A stretch of DNA of 64,000 nucleotides from Himantopus leucocephalus. Its lineage: Eukaryota > Chordata > Aves > Charadriiformes > Recurvirostridae. The notes below the pieces were generated by a model. It had not been told where the DNA came from. It made no database searches and saw nothing but the letters and a program-made list of their open reading frames with translations. The DNA lies in contig RSEF01000005.1 of assembly GCA_003993805.1 (NCBI GenBank), positions 19,054,045 through 19,118,044 on the forward strand, read 5' to 3'. Numbering within the stretch: the first letter of the stretch is position 1; each line of letters starts with the position of its first letter. Made by a program: the position numbers and the translations under genes. Positions 43,708-58,385 of the stretch are shown here, piece by piece.

Positions 43708-44671
43708 TTAACAAATTCACTGGATCAAGAGATTCACCTGGTGATAAAAGTGATAATCAGACTGAAAATGTAAAACAAGACTTTGACCCTTCATAGCGAT
43801 AAGGACACAAATGTACTGGGTTTCATAGAGACATGGTATCTGATTCAGCTCCACACTGATCTCTGAATGGTCTCACCAAAGTTCCTTAACAGCGTTGTGC
43901 AAATACCCAAACACAATTGCCTTTTGGAGGAAACATGGGTCCGAAGAGTGCTCCTGCAATTAAAGCACCACTTTTTGTCTCCCCCTATGACATCTTTGCC
44001 CAGGACTTCAGTTGTGCTCAGTTCTTTCTTGTAGTAGGAAAAGGAAGAAATGACCCAAGAGTCTCTCTAAATTACCCGTCTTAACTTTGGTCAGCAGCAG
44101 AAACAAATATTTTTCAGATTATCTTTTTAAATGTAGAGCAAGGGTCAGTTATATTTTTCTAAGACTAAATATTTATAATTAATATAAATCAGAAGCGTTT
44201 CAGATGTTTTTCAATGACATCATTCAGCCACACTTCTCTTCTGGGGATGCATATATTTTCACATTGTTTATCAGCTGAAATGAAAGCCACAAAACATGAC
44301 ATTTCCAATGTCACTGGATCCCCAAATGTATACATATTGCAATAAATTTGTATTATTTATATTTAGTACTTTTGGAGACATTTACTAAGTCAGTGAAAAC
44401 ATACTTGACAATTCCTCAGTCAAAACAATATGAACTCAGTTTTCACAAAATTTATACATTTTATATATGCACAAACACAAAGGCATACACACACCTTCCA
44501 AACCAGTGTTCTGACACAGAAAACCAGTATTCAAAACTTAGAACTTATTCAAATTATAGAACTTTGAGAAAGCTGAGGTCTCAGCACCATCCTGAAGGGA
44601 AGTGAGGAATGTATTTTTCTTATGTCTATATTCAGACCTGCATTTAAATTGTTTCCATTGAAGAGATTAAA

Positions 44672-44705
44672 GAAAAAAACAAAACAAAACAAAACAACAA
44701 AAAAA
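44672..44705 (+). repeat. (CAAAA)n simple repeat
   Basis: This is an A-rich stretch with CAAAA units, bounded on the left by a poly-A run. It could be the tail of an unrecognised retroposon, but no body was identified. Confidence 0.85.
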
Positions 44706-46568
44706 GCTAACGTTTGGTTGGGAAATGATTCTGTTTCATTTTGAGTAGCATAGGTACCATTCGCATTTTCGGGGGGGGGGATATAAAAAGTACCCCCAAA
44801 ATTCTTCATATGTATTCAGACGTGGAGGAGTTTAAAACAGACTGACACATGCATACAAGTATTTGCACGTACATGTACAAAGCAGGCAATGTGGAAAAAA
44901 AGAAAATAATGTTATTCTCCTTTCCGTTCTAGAGATAAAATTGAAACTGCTCTAAAATGTCTGTCCTTCACATTTTCAAATTATCACTACTTCTCTCACC
45001 ATAAAACACAATAGAATAAAAATAGTAATTTCACTTTCTCTTCCCTCTCTCACCTTTGCTGTTGCTTCTTTACTAGTGCCAGCAGTAGCTGTATTCTAGT
45101 ATTGTAGCAGCTGTTTTCCACTATATATTGCCCCTATTTCCATCATTCTTAGATATCAAGTCTCCCCTTCTCCTGTAATTACATCCCTTGAAACAGTTCC
45201 AGCCAATGTGCCTGCAAACTGAAGCTCGCTAAGATGTAACAGGCAGGTTGCTCCACTAAGATTAATCCACCACGCAGAATGCAAATTTCCTTTTTAGTTG
45301 AATTCTGAAGTGATTCTGGGGCAGAAGCATTTGAAAGACCATAAGATTTCTTTATTGGCAAGTCTGTGTGCAACTTATTTTTGCTCTTTGTTTAAGGAAC
45401 AGATGCAACCTCCGAAGTTATTATCTAGTCTGAACCATTATTGAAGTCTACCTTGACACCAGAATTGAGTTCCAACTTCACAGACTTCTGTTTCAACATT
45501 GATCAGTGGAAGAGAAAAAAGAATAAATAAAAATTTCATTTTAAAAGAGTTAAAATTAGGATTAATATTCATGGCATTTTATTAATAGGCATAACATTTT
45601 AAGAAGGAAGTTTTATCATATGGTAACAATATAAAAAATACACAGCTAGATGGCATCAAGCTATTATATTGGGCAACACCTAAAAGTCCACATGCAGTTA
45701 GACACAAGAAATTTCCAGAATGCATGCTGCATAGGAATATCCTCACATCAAGTGTGCATTTACACTCTCCAGTAGTTGAGTTAAATATGTAAGAAGTGTA
45801 CACCCGTGAGCTAAATTATTTTTAAAAGGAAAATACATTAATATTTTCCTAAAATACAGTTTCATTTATGGTTCAATAGAAAACTGCCTGGGAGGTGGTG
45901 GACATGCACTAATCTATCACAAAGTAATTCGGACAGATTGCTGGATTTAGTGTATTTAAAGGCTTGCTTGCTTTCAGGTGGCCTTTCTCTACTTTAAAAT
46001 GAGCAAAATAAATTTTACTTCCCAGTTACAACTTTAATTTTTTACACATACATGCAAGTAAAATTTATACAACTTGTATATGCATGATACAAAATGCACA
46101 AAATCCAGAATCAGCCTGGAAACCTTACCCTCTGCCACTCGCACCCAAATCAGAGAAACATATTCATGTCGTATTGTATGAAAATCTCTCTTGTATTTTG
46201 AATTTTGAGACAGCATTTTCTTTCTGTCTATGGATCTGCACCCAGCCTTTGAGCTACCATTCCCTTCCATAAAGGCCATTTCCCTTGTCTATCCTTCTGA
46301 CTGTCAGTCAGTACTTGTCACTTACTACAATGCCACCATTATCTAGCTGTTACATAGTGCTCTCGAAGGATCTTAAGAGTGTTTTATAAAGGATGTCAAT
46401 ATTGTTATTCTTCTTTTATGAGTGGGAAAGTCAGGCACAGAATGCACCTCGGTAAAAAAAAATTGAAAAACACCACGAAAAATGCAGTGCCTGGGGGGTG
46501 AGGCATATTATTCTATTACACACATATGCATAAAATAAAAACTTCTCCCACTTTTTACCAAAGCAAAA

Positions 46569-46607
46569 TGATTTCATAACATAGACATTTAAAATGTTAT
46601 GAAATCA
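46569..46607 (+). repeat. 14-base perfect stem hairpin
   Basis: TGATTTCATAACAT pairs perfectly with ATGTTATGAAATCA across an 11-base loop, in AT-rich intron 3. No conserved RNA gene is recognised. Confidence 0.88.
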
Positions 46608-47385
46608 GGAAAATGAAAATGTCACTTCAAACTACCTGAAGACCAAAGCCAGACCAGAATGCAGAGACTTGCCTCCTTGGCAAGACATTTCACTGGCAGA
46701 TGACATTCACCCTTCAGGACCAACACAGCCTGCCCATTGAACACTGCATAGAATTAAAGGTGCAATCTCAAACGTCTAGGTCTGCACTGTATGAAGGGTC
46801 ACCTCTCTGTGTCTACAAAAGCCAAAACTCAACAGAACCCTTGGACAAGGACCACGACCCAAAACTTCCATACTGTGCTTTCTATCAAGCTTTAGGAAAA
46901 TCTGCTTCCTTCTCGCTTGCAGTCTGAAATAAGCTGAATTTGGTTAATTTACAGGCATGCCTGTAAATCCAAAGGACATCTTTGGATGGGGCCAAGGACA
47001 AGTGTGTCTCAATGTATGTTACCTGTTAAAAAAAAATACAGTAACAATACTGTAACATCCCAGTCACTAGTTAAACGTTAGCTTGCCTAGGGCAACATCT
47101 CCAATGATTTTCAAGACAAATATGAGCCTAAAAATGAAAAATCCTGCTGTACAAGAAGGCTATAAACAGTTTATAGTGAAATACTGATACAAATAGTCTT
47201 ACTTTTAAAACCAGTTATATAGGATGTGAGGCTACTTTACTTTTTGCAAGGCTATTAACAATTTTATTTATAAGAACAATATGGCATTGGCATTATTCTA
47301 CAGTACTGAAAAAAATGCCTCAGTTCAAAATGAATACAGGAGGTGTGAAATAACTTACACCATATTATTGATTAAAGGAAACTTA

Positions 47386-47613
<228 letters not shown>

Positions 47614-47681
47614 TTAAATCACAAAACATGCTGGTTAGCTTTAGGAACAGAAGGGATAGCAGCTTTTTGCAAAGCCCATAA

Positions 47682-47735
47682 GTGTATATACATAGACTGG
47701 TGTATATACACAGACTGGTGTATATACACAAATGT
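47682..47735 (+). repeat. 18-base tandem repeat, three units
   Basis: Units of GTGTATATACAYAGACTG are repeated at 47682, 47700 and 47718, the third one decayed. The array lies about 100 bases upstream of the LRP5 exon 3 acceptor. Confidence 0.92.
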
Positions 47736-49254
47736 ATATCCCCAAAACTTTAACATACTTATTAACTGATTAACATACTTAATTAACATAAATCAAACCA
47801 CAGTTCCAGAGGGTGCAAAAGCAATCCTTCATGAGAGCATCTCTCACAAGCTTTGCCTCTGCATAATGTATTACCGTATTCTTTCAATGTTGAGCAGCGC
47901 CTGATTGTCATAACCATTTACAACTGGTCAGTTATTACAAGTTAATATCCTAAATCATATTCTGAAGCAACTAATTACTTATCCAAGCAGGCAATGACCA
48001 CAGCTGAACTTCCTTTTGCAAGTCTATACACAGAAAAGAATAAAATCAAGTGCCCTGAAATTTGTTTCTGTCAATAAACAAATCATGAATCCGTGCAGAC
48101 TTAGAATGACATTAGATTAAATTCTGGGGTGCTTTTTTCCCCCTCCCGTCCATGTCCCAGTTTCCTTGTCACTCCACCTATGGGCACTTTAAGTAGCCTG
48201 AATAGAGACATTAACAGCGCTTATCAACTGCAAAGGACCAAATCAAAATGTGGCAAATCACATGTCTGCATGAAAAGTTGAGACTGTACGGTTAGGAAAG
48301 AAATTGTCTGATCAGAAGAGGACAGTCAGTTCCCAGATGGTAAACGTAATATACCCAGTTTGCAAATTTGGCATGCCAGGGGTGCAAACACATCACAGCC
48401 AACCCCTTGCACAGCTACCTCAGGCCAGCCAGAGAAACCATATTGCTTTCCCAGTGCCAAGACACTCATTTCTGGCATGATCTGTGGCAGGAAGCCTTTG
48501 ACTTGAGGGAACCCTTAAACAAAATTAAGCGTCTGTGCACTGGACTCTCCAGCACTCCAAGTTCATTGTGCTATATTAGATCAACAGCATTGCCACATGG
48601 GCATCAGATGGGTAAGTGCACTGAGCTACATCTAAGCTAAGTCCTGCTACCACTGGAGCTCCAGAAAACCACAGTAAAGAGGCATCTATTTAGTCTTGCA
48701 GAGTTCATGCTTAGCCAGACTTTTCATAACCTAGATTATCCTAGGCTCTCAGAACCCCTGAAGAAGACAGCACTGGCTGTCTTCACTCACGCGAGGAACC
48801 ACAAAGGAAGTAAACAAAAGTGCATTGTGAACACACACAGAGGAAAAAAGCTTCATGGTTTCTTTTACGAAAAAGAATGCTGTCCACTTTGGGAAGGAAG
48901 CAGGGGACTACATTTGTAATTGTTGTCGTGTTCCTCATCAGGAGGACGAACCTCCCTTGTTCTGCCCTTTGCAACAAAAGATGCTCCCGTAAACTGCAGT
49001 AGCTCTGTAGCTGCTTCACGTGCAGCTTAGGCCATCATTTCAGCCAAGGAGGAATACGCAGCTGTACAGTTATCCCCAGCACGTGTCCCTCACAACTCAC
49101 TTAGGCTTAAAATGCTCTGATCTCTGTGTACATACTGCACCCCAATTCAGCTGTACCTCCAGTTCCAGCACAGTCACAGAACCTATTTAGACCATTCCGA
49201 TCATAGCAGCATATATCATCGTTAGCATGAAGAAGGGAATATAGATGAAAATAT

Positions 49255-49284
49255 AGATGGATAGATAGATAGACAGACAGACAG
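49255..49284 (+). repeat. GATA/GACA microsatellite
   Basis: A short GATG/GATA run passes into AGACAGACAGACAG, a compound tetranucleotide repeat likely to vary in length between individuals. Confidence 0.92.
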
Positions 49285-52200
49285 AAATGACTCATTTGTA
49301 TCACAATACACATACACTTGAGTGTGGGAGGGGAAAACAAGGAGTTTTCCAGTTGAAATGGTAAAGCTTCTGCGCAGATGAGTCCTCAGGCTTCTGACAC
49401 AATTCATGTCAGAGTGGCTGCAGTGGACTCATGTCCCCAGATGCCTTCCCCAAAACTTCTCAGCTACAGCAGCCAAGATAGACTGACTGCTCTTGAAAAA
49501 GTGTCAGCAGTAGCTGAGCTGCCTCAGCTCACAGGACCACCTACGAATGTAACTTGCCACTCATTTTGGTTTTCCTTAACAAGTCAGGCTGTAATTTGTG
49601 GCAGCTCAAACTGTGCGGGGAAGCAGCTACTAACAAACAACGGAAGCCAGAGAAAAGCAGACATAAAAGAAACTGTGCAACCAGCAGGTGAATCAGACTG
49701 TGAAACTGATCTGACCAAATACTCATTTTTGGTCAGGTCAAATCAGTTCTGTGATCCGGCTCACCTGCACTACCTTGAAGTATTTGAAGGACACCTTGAC
49801 CCACCTCTACAGAAACGAAGATGGACAAAAGATGGACTGTTGAATTAAGAAAAACCTGGCTATTAAAGGTGACTTTGGGCTATATCACACGGCTATGACA
49901 GTCCCACACTTATTCATATATTGAAATGTATAAATGCAGACTAAAAAGTAGCTTAGACCAAAATCAGAAATCCTGTGACAGTTATTTAAAAGCAAAAACA
50001 AAAAACAAAGGAAAGAAAACTAGCTAAGTCCAATCAAACCTTAAAAGCAGGTTAAAATAAAAAGGATGAAAAAATATCCCTAAAATTACCCTTTAGCAAA
50101 ATTGCACTCCTCAAGCCTCCCATTAAAACTGAAGCCTGCCCTAAAGCTCAATGCATTCAGATGGAAGGGAAAAAAAAAGTCTGTAAGCCAAAGGGCCCTC
50201 ACGGCTTCTCTATGATATTAAAGGAGCTCCAGCTCAAGAGCCTCTCCCCCCAAAAAAACCCTGTTGCCTCATTTCACAGGTGATGTGTATCCTTGGCCAC
50301 ACAGAGACTGCTGGACAAAAGCAGTACTCTCAACTTCACACAATAAGTTGCCACAGAAAAATGACATCCCTATGTTTTAGCTCATTAACAGGTACCAAGC
50401 TCAATCCTCATCAATGCCTGTACTACACAGTATTAGCAAAGTAACTGTACCGCAAAGGCAGGCTACCAGGATGAAGATGCATTTAGACAACATGTGGAAC
50501 AATCTGAATGCAGGTAGCGTTCTTTCAATGCACTTGTCTCCCAATTGGACTTTTTTAACGCAACATATAAAAGATTATTATTACCCTATCACCACCTCAC
50601 CCTGATTATAGGGTGCCTCTGCAATCCCGTAAGTATCACAAAGCTGACTTTCCTGGTGAACTTTGCAGAATGTATCATGCCTCTGCAGTAATCAAGCACC
50701 TAGTGAAGTAATGGTTTCATTCCCCTCACGTGCTACAAAGCACCCCTGTGGTCCACCGCAGGAAAGCATACCAAGCAACAGAATGGAAAAAGCAATTCTT
50801 GTCTCCATTTAACCTCCTCCCCTTTTCCAACAGGTTTCCACCCTTTCGGCAGGCAGCAGGTGCTGAACTACCATGAATTACAGGAAATCAGCTCTGGTTT
50901 GGGGATCTCTTAACACATCAAGACCCTGAACTGGGAGTTTGGATATCACTGTAAGAAACCAGCTGCTCCTGCAGCAGGAGTGGGAGTCTCTGGTCTATGT
51001 GAACGTATTTAAAACCATGCTGCTGCCAAATGGAGCGGTTCCTTCCCTGATTCCTACCCCTGGTGCTAACATTAGCATCTTACAAGAAAAAAAAAAAACA
51101 CCAAACTTTCATTTACCTTAGCAAATGATCAGTCTGACCAATGGTCCCAAAGCAGTGGTGCTTAAACAGAAGGAATTAATAAAGGCAGCAGCCACACAGC
51201 TGAAGTCACCTATGAAACTTCCCCAGAGAAAGAAGCATTACTCTCCATCCCCTCCTAGATAACTCACTGACAAATTAGGGCCTTGGACTCTATAGTTAGC
51301 TGGGGCAGTCCTCTTCATCCCTCTTCTCCCACCATAACATCTAGCCTGTTTTGACATTTTTTGGTCAACACAAGGCACAACCCAGCACTGGATATCAGAC
51401 TCTAATAGGCCATAAAATGTCATGTGTTAAATGCATTCCTGTGGGGGATTTTCAAGAATGCACGAGCTGTCAAGCTTTCTTTTCTTTTTTTCACCCTCCT
51501 CTATTTTGAGTGACAAAGCTAGTTCAAACCAAATTAAGTACAAACAGCATCCTGGCTGAGACACCCTATACTGAGATTCAGCTGAAGACAGAATTTTTTC
51601 GGGCAAGTTATAAATCCTAGAGAAAAAAAAATAATCCATGGTCATCACGGAAAGAATGACACAAGCTTAGCTAAAGCAGCACTGCAAACTTAACTGGAAC
51701 CACAGTTCCACCAAAAGATAAAAATTTCAGGTGGGGGAGCTTCTTTTATGTGCTTAGTTATCAAACAAAAGCCAAAGGCTTTATACCTACCCTTGAAATA
51801 ACCCATGGATCTATTTCAGAAAATGAGTCTTCTGTCAAAACTACTGAAATCTGCTTGCATTAGCCAGGTTCACCAGAGAAAGAGCCATTCGGGAAAAACG
51901 GTGGAGAAATTAAGTATTTTAGTAATGTCCAGTAGTAGCCATTATGTCTTACACTTTGCATCTTCTAAATGCCCCCAGGACATCCGATCAATTCTTACAC
52001 AAACAGCAAGTATTTTTGGTTGGGGCTTTATGGTCGGGGGAGAACACTGCAAAAAGCTTGAAGTGGCTACTCAGATAACAAATCAGTCTACACACTGTAA
52101 CAGTTTATATATGAGGAACTGATATAAATCAACTTGATTTAAGTTAACCTTAATTAATAGAGTTTAAACCTGTTAAGATTACCAAATTCAGGAGCCATAT

Positions 52201-55080
52201 TTCTTATCAACCTCAACAAAAACCAAGCGCTTTGAAACAGTCTAGACATCATCAGTGTTTCTGGGACAGCTGACGGTGTGGGATTGATTTTTTTGTTTTT
52301 CAAATATAACCTTCTTTTGCTGGTACATTAACAACCCCTATCATTTTCATTTCACTATAAAAAAAATGGATATTTAGCCCAGATAAGGTTTCAGGAAAAT
52401 TCAGTAGAATATGCAAAGAATCTCAGTCCAGTACTACCTGTGCTATTAAGCACGCTCTATTTTGGAAGCCTGTTGAGAGGATATACACTGAATAACAACC
52501 GAGAGCCTAACACATGCATTTGGGTAGTTTTTTGTTTGGTTGATTTTCGTGTTGTTGGTGGTGTTTTTTAAATGTAAATTCCACAGTTTTAAATATTCAT
52601 GGACCAGGGAATACAATAACAACTATAAAGAGCTAAAAATATCAAAACCAGTGTTTGGTATCTTAGTACACATCAGATCAATCACATTTTTAGGACTGAG
52701 ATTTGGCATCCTGGGAGTTTTGTATCCCACCTGGATTGCAACAGGTCAATAAAAGTGTAACAGCACTGAGACTATAAAAGAAAATGAAAATATCAATTCC
52801 TAAAGAGCTAATACATTTTAAAAAAAAGCCATTGTAAGCAAAATCTACTGCTAAGCAGCTATCAGAAATCAATACTCAAAAAAACTCAACCAAACAGCAC
52901 TAGAGAAGCACTGAACAAAAAGCATCCCTGGGACAAACTCTGGGGTTACTTTATTCAGTTCTTCAGAGATGCGTAAGTGTCTTCTCCCTTACTGGGTTTT
53001 AACCTTTAACTCCAGACTTTCAAGGCAAAAAGGAAAGATAGGGAGGTGGGGTGGGATGGGACCACAACACGGGAGAGAAGAGATTAACATCTAATAGTAA
53101 TTTTGCAACAATTGCACCAATTCTGTCCCTAAACTGATTTGATTGAATTGCACTTTGCTACACTAATAGTCCATACAGTCCATCATCCAGTAGCGAGAAG
53201 TACTGGACTCAACAGTTTGTAAAATTCAGTTACTGCTCTATTAATAAGCACAGTAGCTGCAAGCTTCGCTACCAAGCTTTCTAGTCAAAAGGCAATTAAA
53301 CAAATGCAGTTCAACTGCAGTCAGCAAGTTACTGGGTTTTGGCACATACTTAATTACCACAGTGAATCAGGGCTTAAATGGTGCTTCAATACTATCAGAA
53401 GAATGGGACTGAAAGCCACCTTGCAAAAATAAAGATTTTAAAGTTGCTAAACTGCACCCCAGTGGTCTTTTCTTTTTTGCTTGCCTAACTCTGGATCAAA
53501 ACCAGGAGGAAGACCATATTTCCCCTCAATTTTAAAGCTGCAGGGCATGTCTTATTTTCTGGCGCTTCATCTCTCTTCTCATCATTTTTGCAAACATTAG
53601 AAATCACAGCCATGCCCTCAAAGAGCAGCTGATCAGCCATTTGAGCTGGAAGGTATCATGGACATAATAAAAACCAGCTAACATTGCTCAAATGCTTTTT
53701 CCACCTCCTGAAATGCAGTATGGTTGCCAAACCTTACATAACCTGCTTACACAAAAGGGGCCAGTTGTACAGATGATGTAAATCAGCACAAACTTCTCCA
53801 ATTTCAACAATGTTCTGAACTTACACAAGCCCAGGGCACAAAACAGGAATTTACAGGAAATGACTATGAAGTTTAGATTCCTGCACATGTAAAACTTGCT
53901 TCCCCCATAGCACCTTTAAATTTAAAAAATCTCAACTACAAAATTAAATAGTAACAATTGTTTGCAGAAGGGAAAAATATGGCTATCTTGCACAGCATTA
54001 AGCTGTAAATTACTTACTCAAATTACCTCTTTTTTTTTTTCTTTTCAAGCACTGAACTATGAGACCTGGATGTTCTTGACAAAATACACTACACCAAACC
54101 CAAAAATATGCCCCAGCAGGTAACCATCATGACTAATCACACTGTATTCAAAGACATGTATTTAAAGCAAAGCTAACAAACACACCAAGAACCACCATTC
54201 TCCACTGCAGTTTTCCTAAAACTTTTATTCTGACAGATTTATTCTTTTAAAATATATACATTACATATATATAGTATACTATTTGGCAACTGAGAACAAA
54301 GAGGAAAAACATAATTGCCTGTCAACTGATGGATGCTCAAATATTATTGCAATGAAGTGCTTGCAAGGAAAGAGCACATCTTTCCCTGCTCACCCACACG
54401 GAAAGGAGTAAGACACCTTAGTGATTTCTCAAAGGTAAACAAGCACATATTCAATACAGCCTCAAGAGCCTTTTAAAAAGTCAGGTTACATGACATCATG
54501 AAGCTGAAGAATCCTCACAGAGGAGGACTCAAGATTTCCAAACACATTGAGCTAGAGAAGGACGGCAGCAGGAAGGAGATACTTGCAACACTACTCAGGG
54601 GGGTTATAAAGAAACTTTTCAACTTGGAATGCAATATTAATGCAAATACCTCTGATACACTGAGAAAAAGAAACTACACTGGTACAAGTTCCTCAGAAAA
54701 AAAAGGAGTTGCACATGCTTTGTGTGGTATGCACTTCCCCCTCTAAAAAAATGTCCCGCACATTTGCATGCAAAAACTCTACAGAAAACAGAAAAACAAC
54801 TATAAGAAGATAAAATAAGCCCTCATAACTGCTACTCATGGTCACTAGGTAAGACCTAGTACTCTTGTACAGAGACAACACAATACAACTTTTTCTTCCC
54901 AGACACTTCTGAGGAGAGATGAAGAAATATTATATATGAAGAAATTATTTCATATTGAAAGCACTTCACAAGCAACTCAGCATTATACCACCACTCTAGG
55001 GTGGTCAGGGAAGTCGCAGAAAACAAGGCATGGTGAGGACCTCATGAGGTCATAAGCCCTGCAACAAAAAGGATGCTTTT

Positions 55081-55641
55081 TCACAGAATCATTGAATTCC
55101 TGAGGTTGGAAGGGACAGCTGGAGATTGTCTACTGCAACCTCACCACTCAAAAGAGGGTCAACCAGAGCAGGATACCCAGGACCTCGTCCAGTCAGGTTC
55201 TGAGTATCTCCAAGGTTGGAGATACACAGCCTCTCTGGGCAATCTATTTTCTTTCATTAATTTGAACTTCCTCTATTTCAGTTTGCACCTATTGCCTCTA
55301 GTCCTTTCACTGGATACCACTAAGAGTATCATCTTTACTCCTCCACATCACATATTTATACACATTGATAAGATCCCCTGAGCCTTCTCTTTTCCAGGGT
55401 AAACAATTCCAACTCAATCAGTCCTGTCTTCTATGGTGGATGCTCCAACCCCTTAATCATATTTGTGGCCCTTTGTTAGGCTCACACCAGCATGTCTACA
55501 TCTCTCTTGTGCTGAGGAACCCAGAACTGGACACAGTACCCCAGGGGTAATGAAGTCCAGGATGCTGTTGGCTTTCTTTGCAGCAAGGCCATATTGCTGG
55601 CTCATATTCAGTTCATTGACCCCAGGTCCTCTTCTTCTTTC
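55081..55641 (-). mobile_element. CR1 LINE, about 560-base 3' fragment
   Basis: On the plus strand this is the reverse complement of CR1. It begins CACAGAATCATTGAATTCC and GAGGTTGGAAGGGAC, then ATCTCCAAGGTTGGAGA, TTGCCTCTAGTCCTTTCACT, ACATTGATAAGATCCCCTGA and AACCCAGAACTGGACACAGT. It ends in TTGGCTTTCTTTGCAGCAAG and CCCAGGTCCTCTTCTTC. Near 55546 a block of the usual consensus between the CCCAG and GATGCTGTTGGC parts is missing, so the copy has an internal deletion. It is in the same orientation as LRP5. Short open frames inside it are remnants or chance. Confidence 0.92.
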
Positions 55642-58385
55642 AAATAAGATGATTTATTTTAGGAAGGGAAAAATAGTTCAAATCTCACTACATTCAACTC
55701 ATTTTAAGACACACTGCTGCAACAGTCTCTCACAGCTTGCTTTAAAAGGAAGACATTTTGTGGGAGATGACAAGGACATCTCTCTTTCATGTTATGACCT
55801 TCAGATAAGCATTGTCTTTAAAGAAGGAAGGTAGGTTGAGTATGGAAATGATGAAGCTCTCTTTAAAAATGTCATTATGCCAACTACATCCATTTTACTA
55901 TTTAGCAAGCCTACCAAAACATCCAAAAAATCATGCTTTTGAATGTCAGCCAGAAATCACAGAAAAACAGGCTTCGAAAGGGGTCTCTAGAAGTTAACTA
56001 GTCTGTCTCTCACACCCTAAGCCTTGGTCATTATACCTATAATGTTCCTGAGAGATGATCACTGTATATTCAATATGTTCTCTATTCTGCCGAACAAAAT
56101 TCTCTATTCTCTATGTCTTGAAGAATCGCACTCAAAATGGAATAAAACCTATTTATTAGGTAAATGCCATGCTGGGCATAATATCCAACTGCGAACACCA
56201 GAACATGAAATGGAGTCCTCCGTCCATCTCTGCAGAACAGCCTTACTAAAGCTAAAAGAGAAGAGAAGGTGTCACCAATCTGCACAAGGACACGTTATTT
56301 TGTCAACAAGGAAATCAGATTTGTTTGACACCAAGCATTCTTGACAAAGCCCATGTTTGATTACTTCTAGTATCGGCTAAGCATTTACAAACTGCTTGTT
56401 TGTCCCATTTTTCTTCCGAAAACTGAAGTTGACTGGTCTATACCTAAGGAAGTTTTCTTCCTCATTTTCTAAGCTTTCCTCCACTTCTCTAGAAGAAACT
56501 GCTAAAAGGTCAAAATCACATCTATGGAAATTCTTCCAGACTGAAAGCAAATATCTAGCAACTTTAAGACTGCATCAACCAGTTTTAAGAATCCTAGTCT
56601 AAATTTCATCAGATTTCATGATCTGGAAGAAAACCCACAAACCCACTTACTCAAGTGCTGTAATCTGTTCTCTCCTATCTTAGCACAAATTTTTACTCTT
56701 CGGTCAGTTGTAATAATTGCATTAGCACCTGATCACAAGAACTGATTAACAAAAAGACAAATGAAAAGGTATGAAACAGTTCTTTTTTCCTACTGTCATC
56801 CACTTTCCTTCCCCAGAAAATACCAGTAAACAAGGAACAACTGGTTTTAGGTGAGCTCAAACCCAGAGCCTGCTGTTCCTAAAGCAAACGTAATGATCAC
56901 TACTTCACAGATGCACCTATGAAATATTTCAGCAGTATCATGTGAAATGAAGTGGTTGTAAAAGCAAATTAAATTTGAATGCTTTATTCCACAAATATAC
57001 ACCATGTATGATTTTTTTGGTTTATTAAGTTAATAATATTAGATAGCTGTTTGGGCAAACCTGCTTTTAATTCAATAGGATCCTCATGCAATACTGGATT
57101 TTGTCACTTTTACCCAGAAGAGCAGCTCTATGGAGGCTGATTTTAATAGACCATAGTGGGGATGAATTGGTTAATTAGAAAGGATATAGGTATCTTCATA
57201 ATGCATTTTCACAGACCATTTATTTATGTTGCTTTGTTGCATTGGATTAATGCAAAAATCGAACAGGCTAACAATTAGAAATGTCTGCCAAAGCTAAAAG
57301 CAGTAGAGGTGTTTCATATAAAGCTGCTACTCCCAGTGGAAAAAAAATCCCAACCTGTAGACTGAACTAATGTTTAGGACAGCAGCACTGGTAACCCAAG
57401 GAACTGGTCTGAGCAAAAGTCAGAAGAACTGTCATTCTCTCCTCACCTTAAGCAATTTCACTGACAAATACCAGAAAGTCTTAAGGTGACCAGCTCACAT
57501 ACAGACATCTACATTTTTGGCAAATGAATCTTGTTCCCTATATTAGCCTGTTCCACAGTAACTGTTCATACTTGCACACCTTCCCTGGAGGATTAAATGC
57601 AAGATACTTCGAAGTAGACAAGTCCTCCAGGAAGGAAAGAATAGGCTACCACAGAAAGGCAAAAATAAGGTAAGACACCTAACACCAAAATGGTGTCTTC
57701 TGTTATTACACTTACTGGATTTTGTGTATGTTTAAGAAATGCTGCACATCTGTTCTACACAAAGTATTGCTGCAAAGAACTGCCTTTCAAAGTCACGCAA
57801 AATAAGCCATGCCTGCATCCCTCCTTCTTCCAAACACAAACAAGGATTAGATTTGCAGAAGCACTGCAACTTCACCATCACCACTGATGTTTTTTAAAAA
57901 GCTCTCCTTTTGACCTGTACCAACAATACTTTCTCTCCCAGTTGTTCTAAACCAGTTTTCATTAAAAATAGTAATTTCACACCTCCTGTAGTATAGGAGC
58001 AATATACTACCAGAAAACCGCAGTTAATCCCTTCAGTTTTTCAAAACAGGAGAGTTATAAAGCACATAATATGGAATAAAATCTATTGCCATAACCAATA
58101 TTCAAGCTACCTTAAAGAAAATAGTCAAAAGGCAAGGAACTGCATCCACTTACAAGATGTCAACCTTTAGCATTGGTATTTCATGGACAGTGCCATTCCA
58201 CTCTCTCTGATATACCTCATTACAAAATACTCAATTTAATACCACATTCCCTCTTTAAATTTTACTGAACTCTAGATCTAAAGTTAAGTCTTTAGCATTA
58301 ATTAATTCTGCATAGAATACTTGCCCTCAGGATACACACAGGATTCCTGCTAATTTATTACAAATACAGCAATTTGCTATGGGAA

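Noticed and set aside
55073..55834. Plus-strand open frames of 61-123 codons
   Set aside because: They lie in or beside an inverted CR1 copy and are not CR1 coding sequence in the sense direction.
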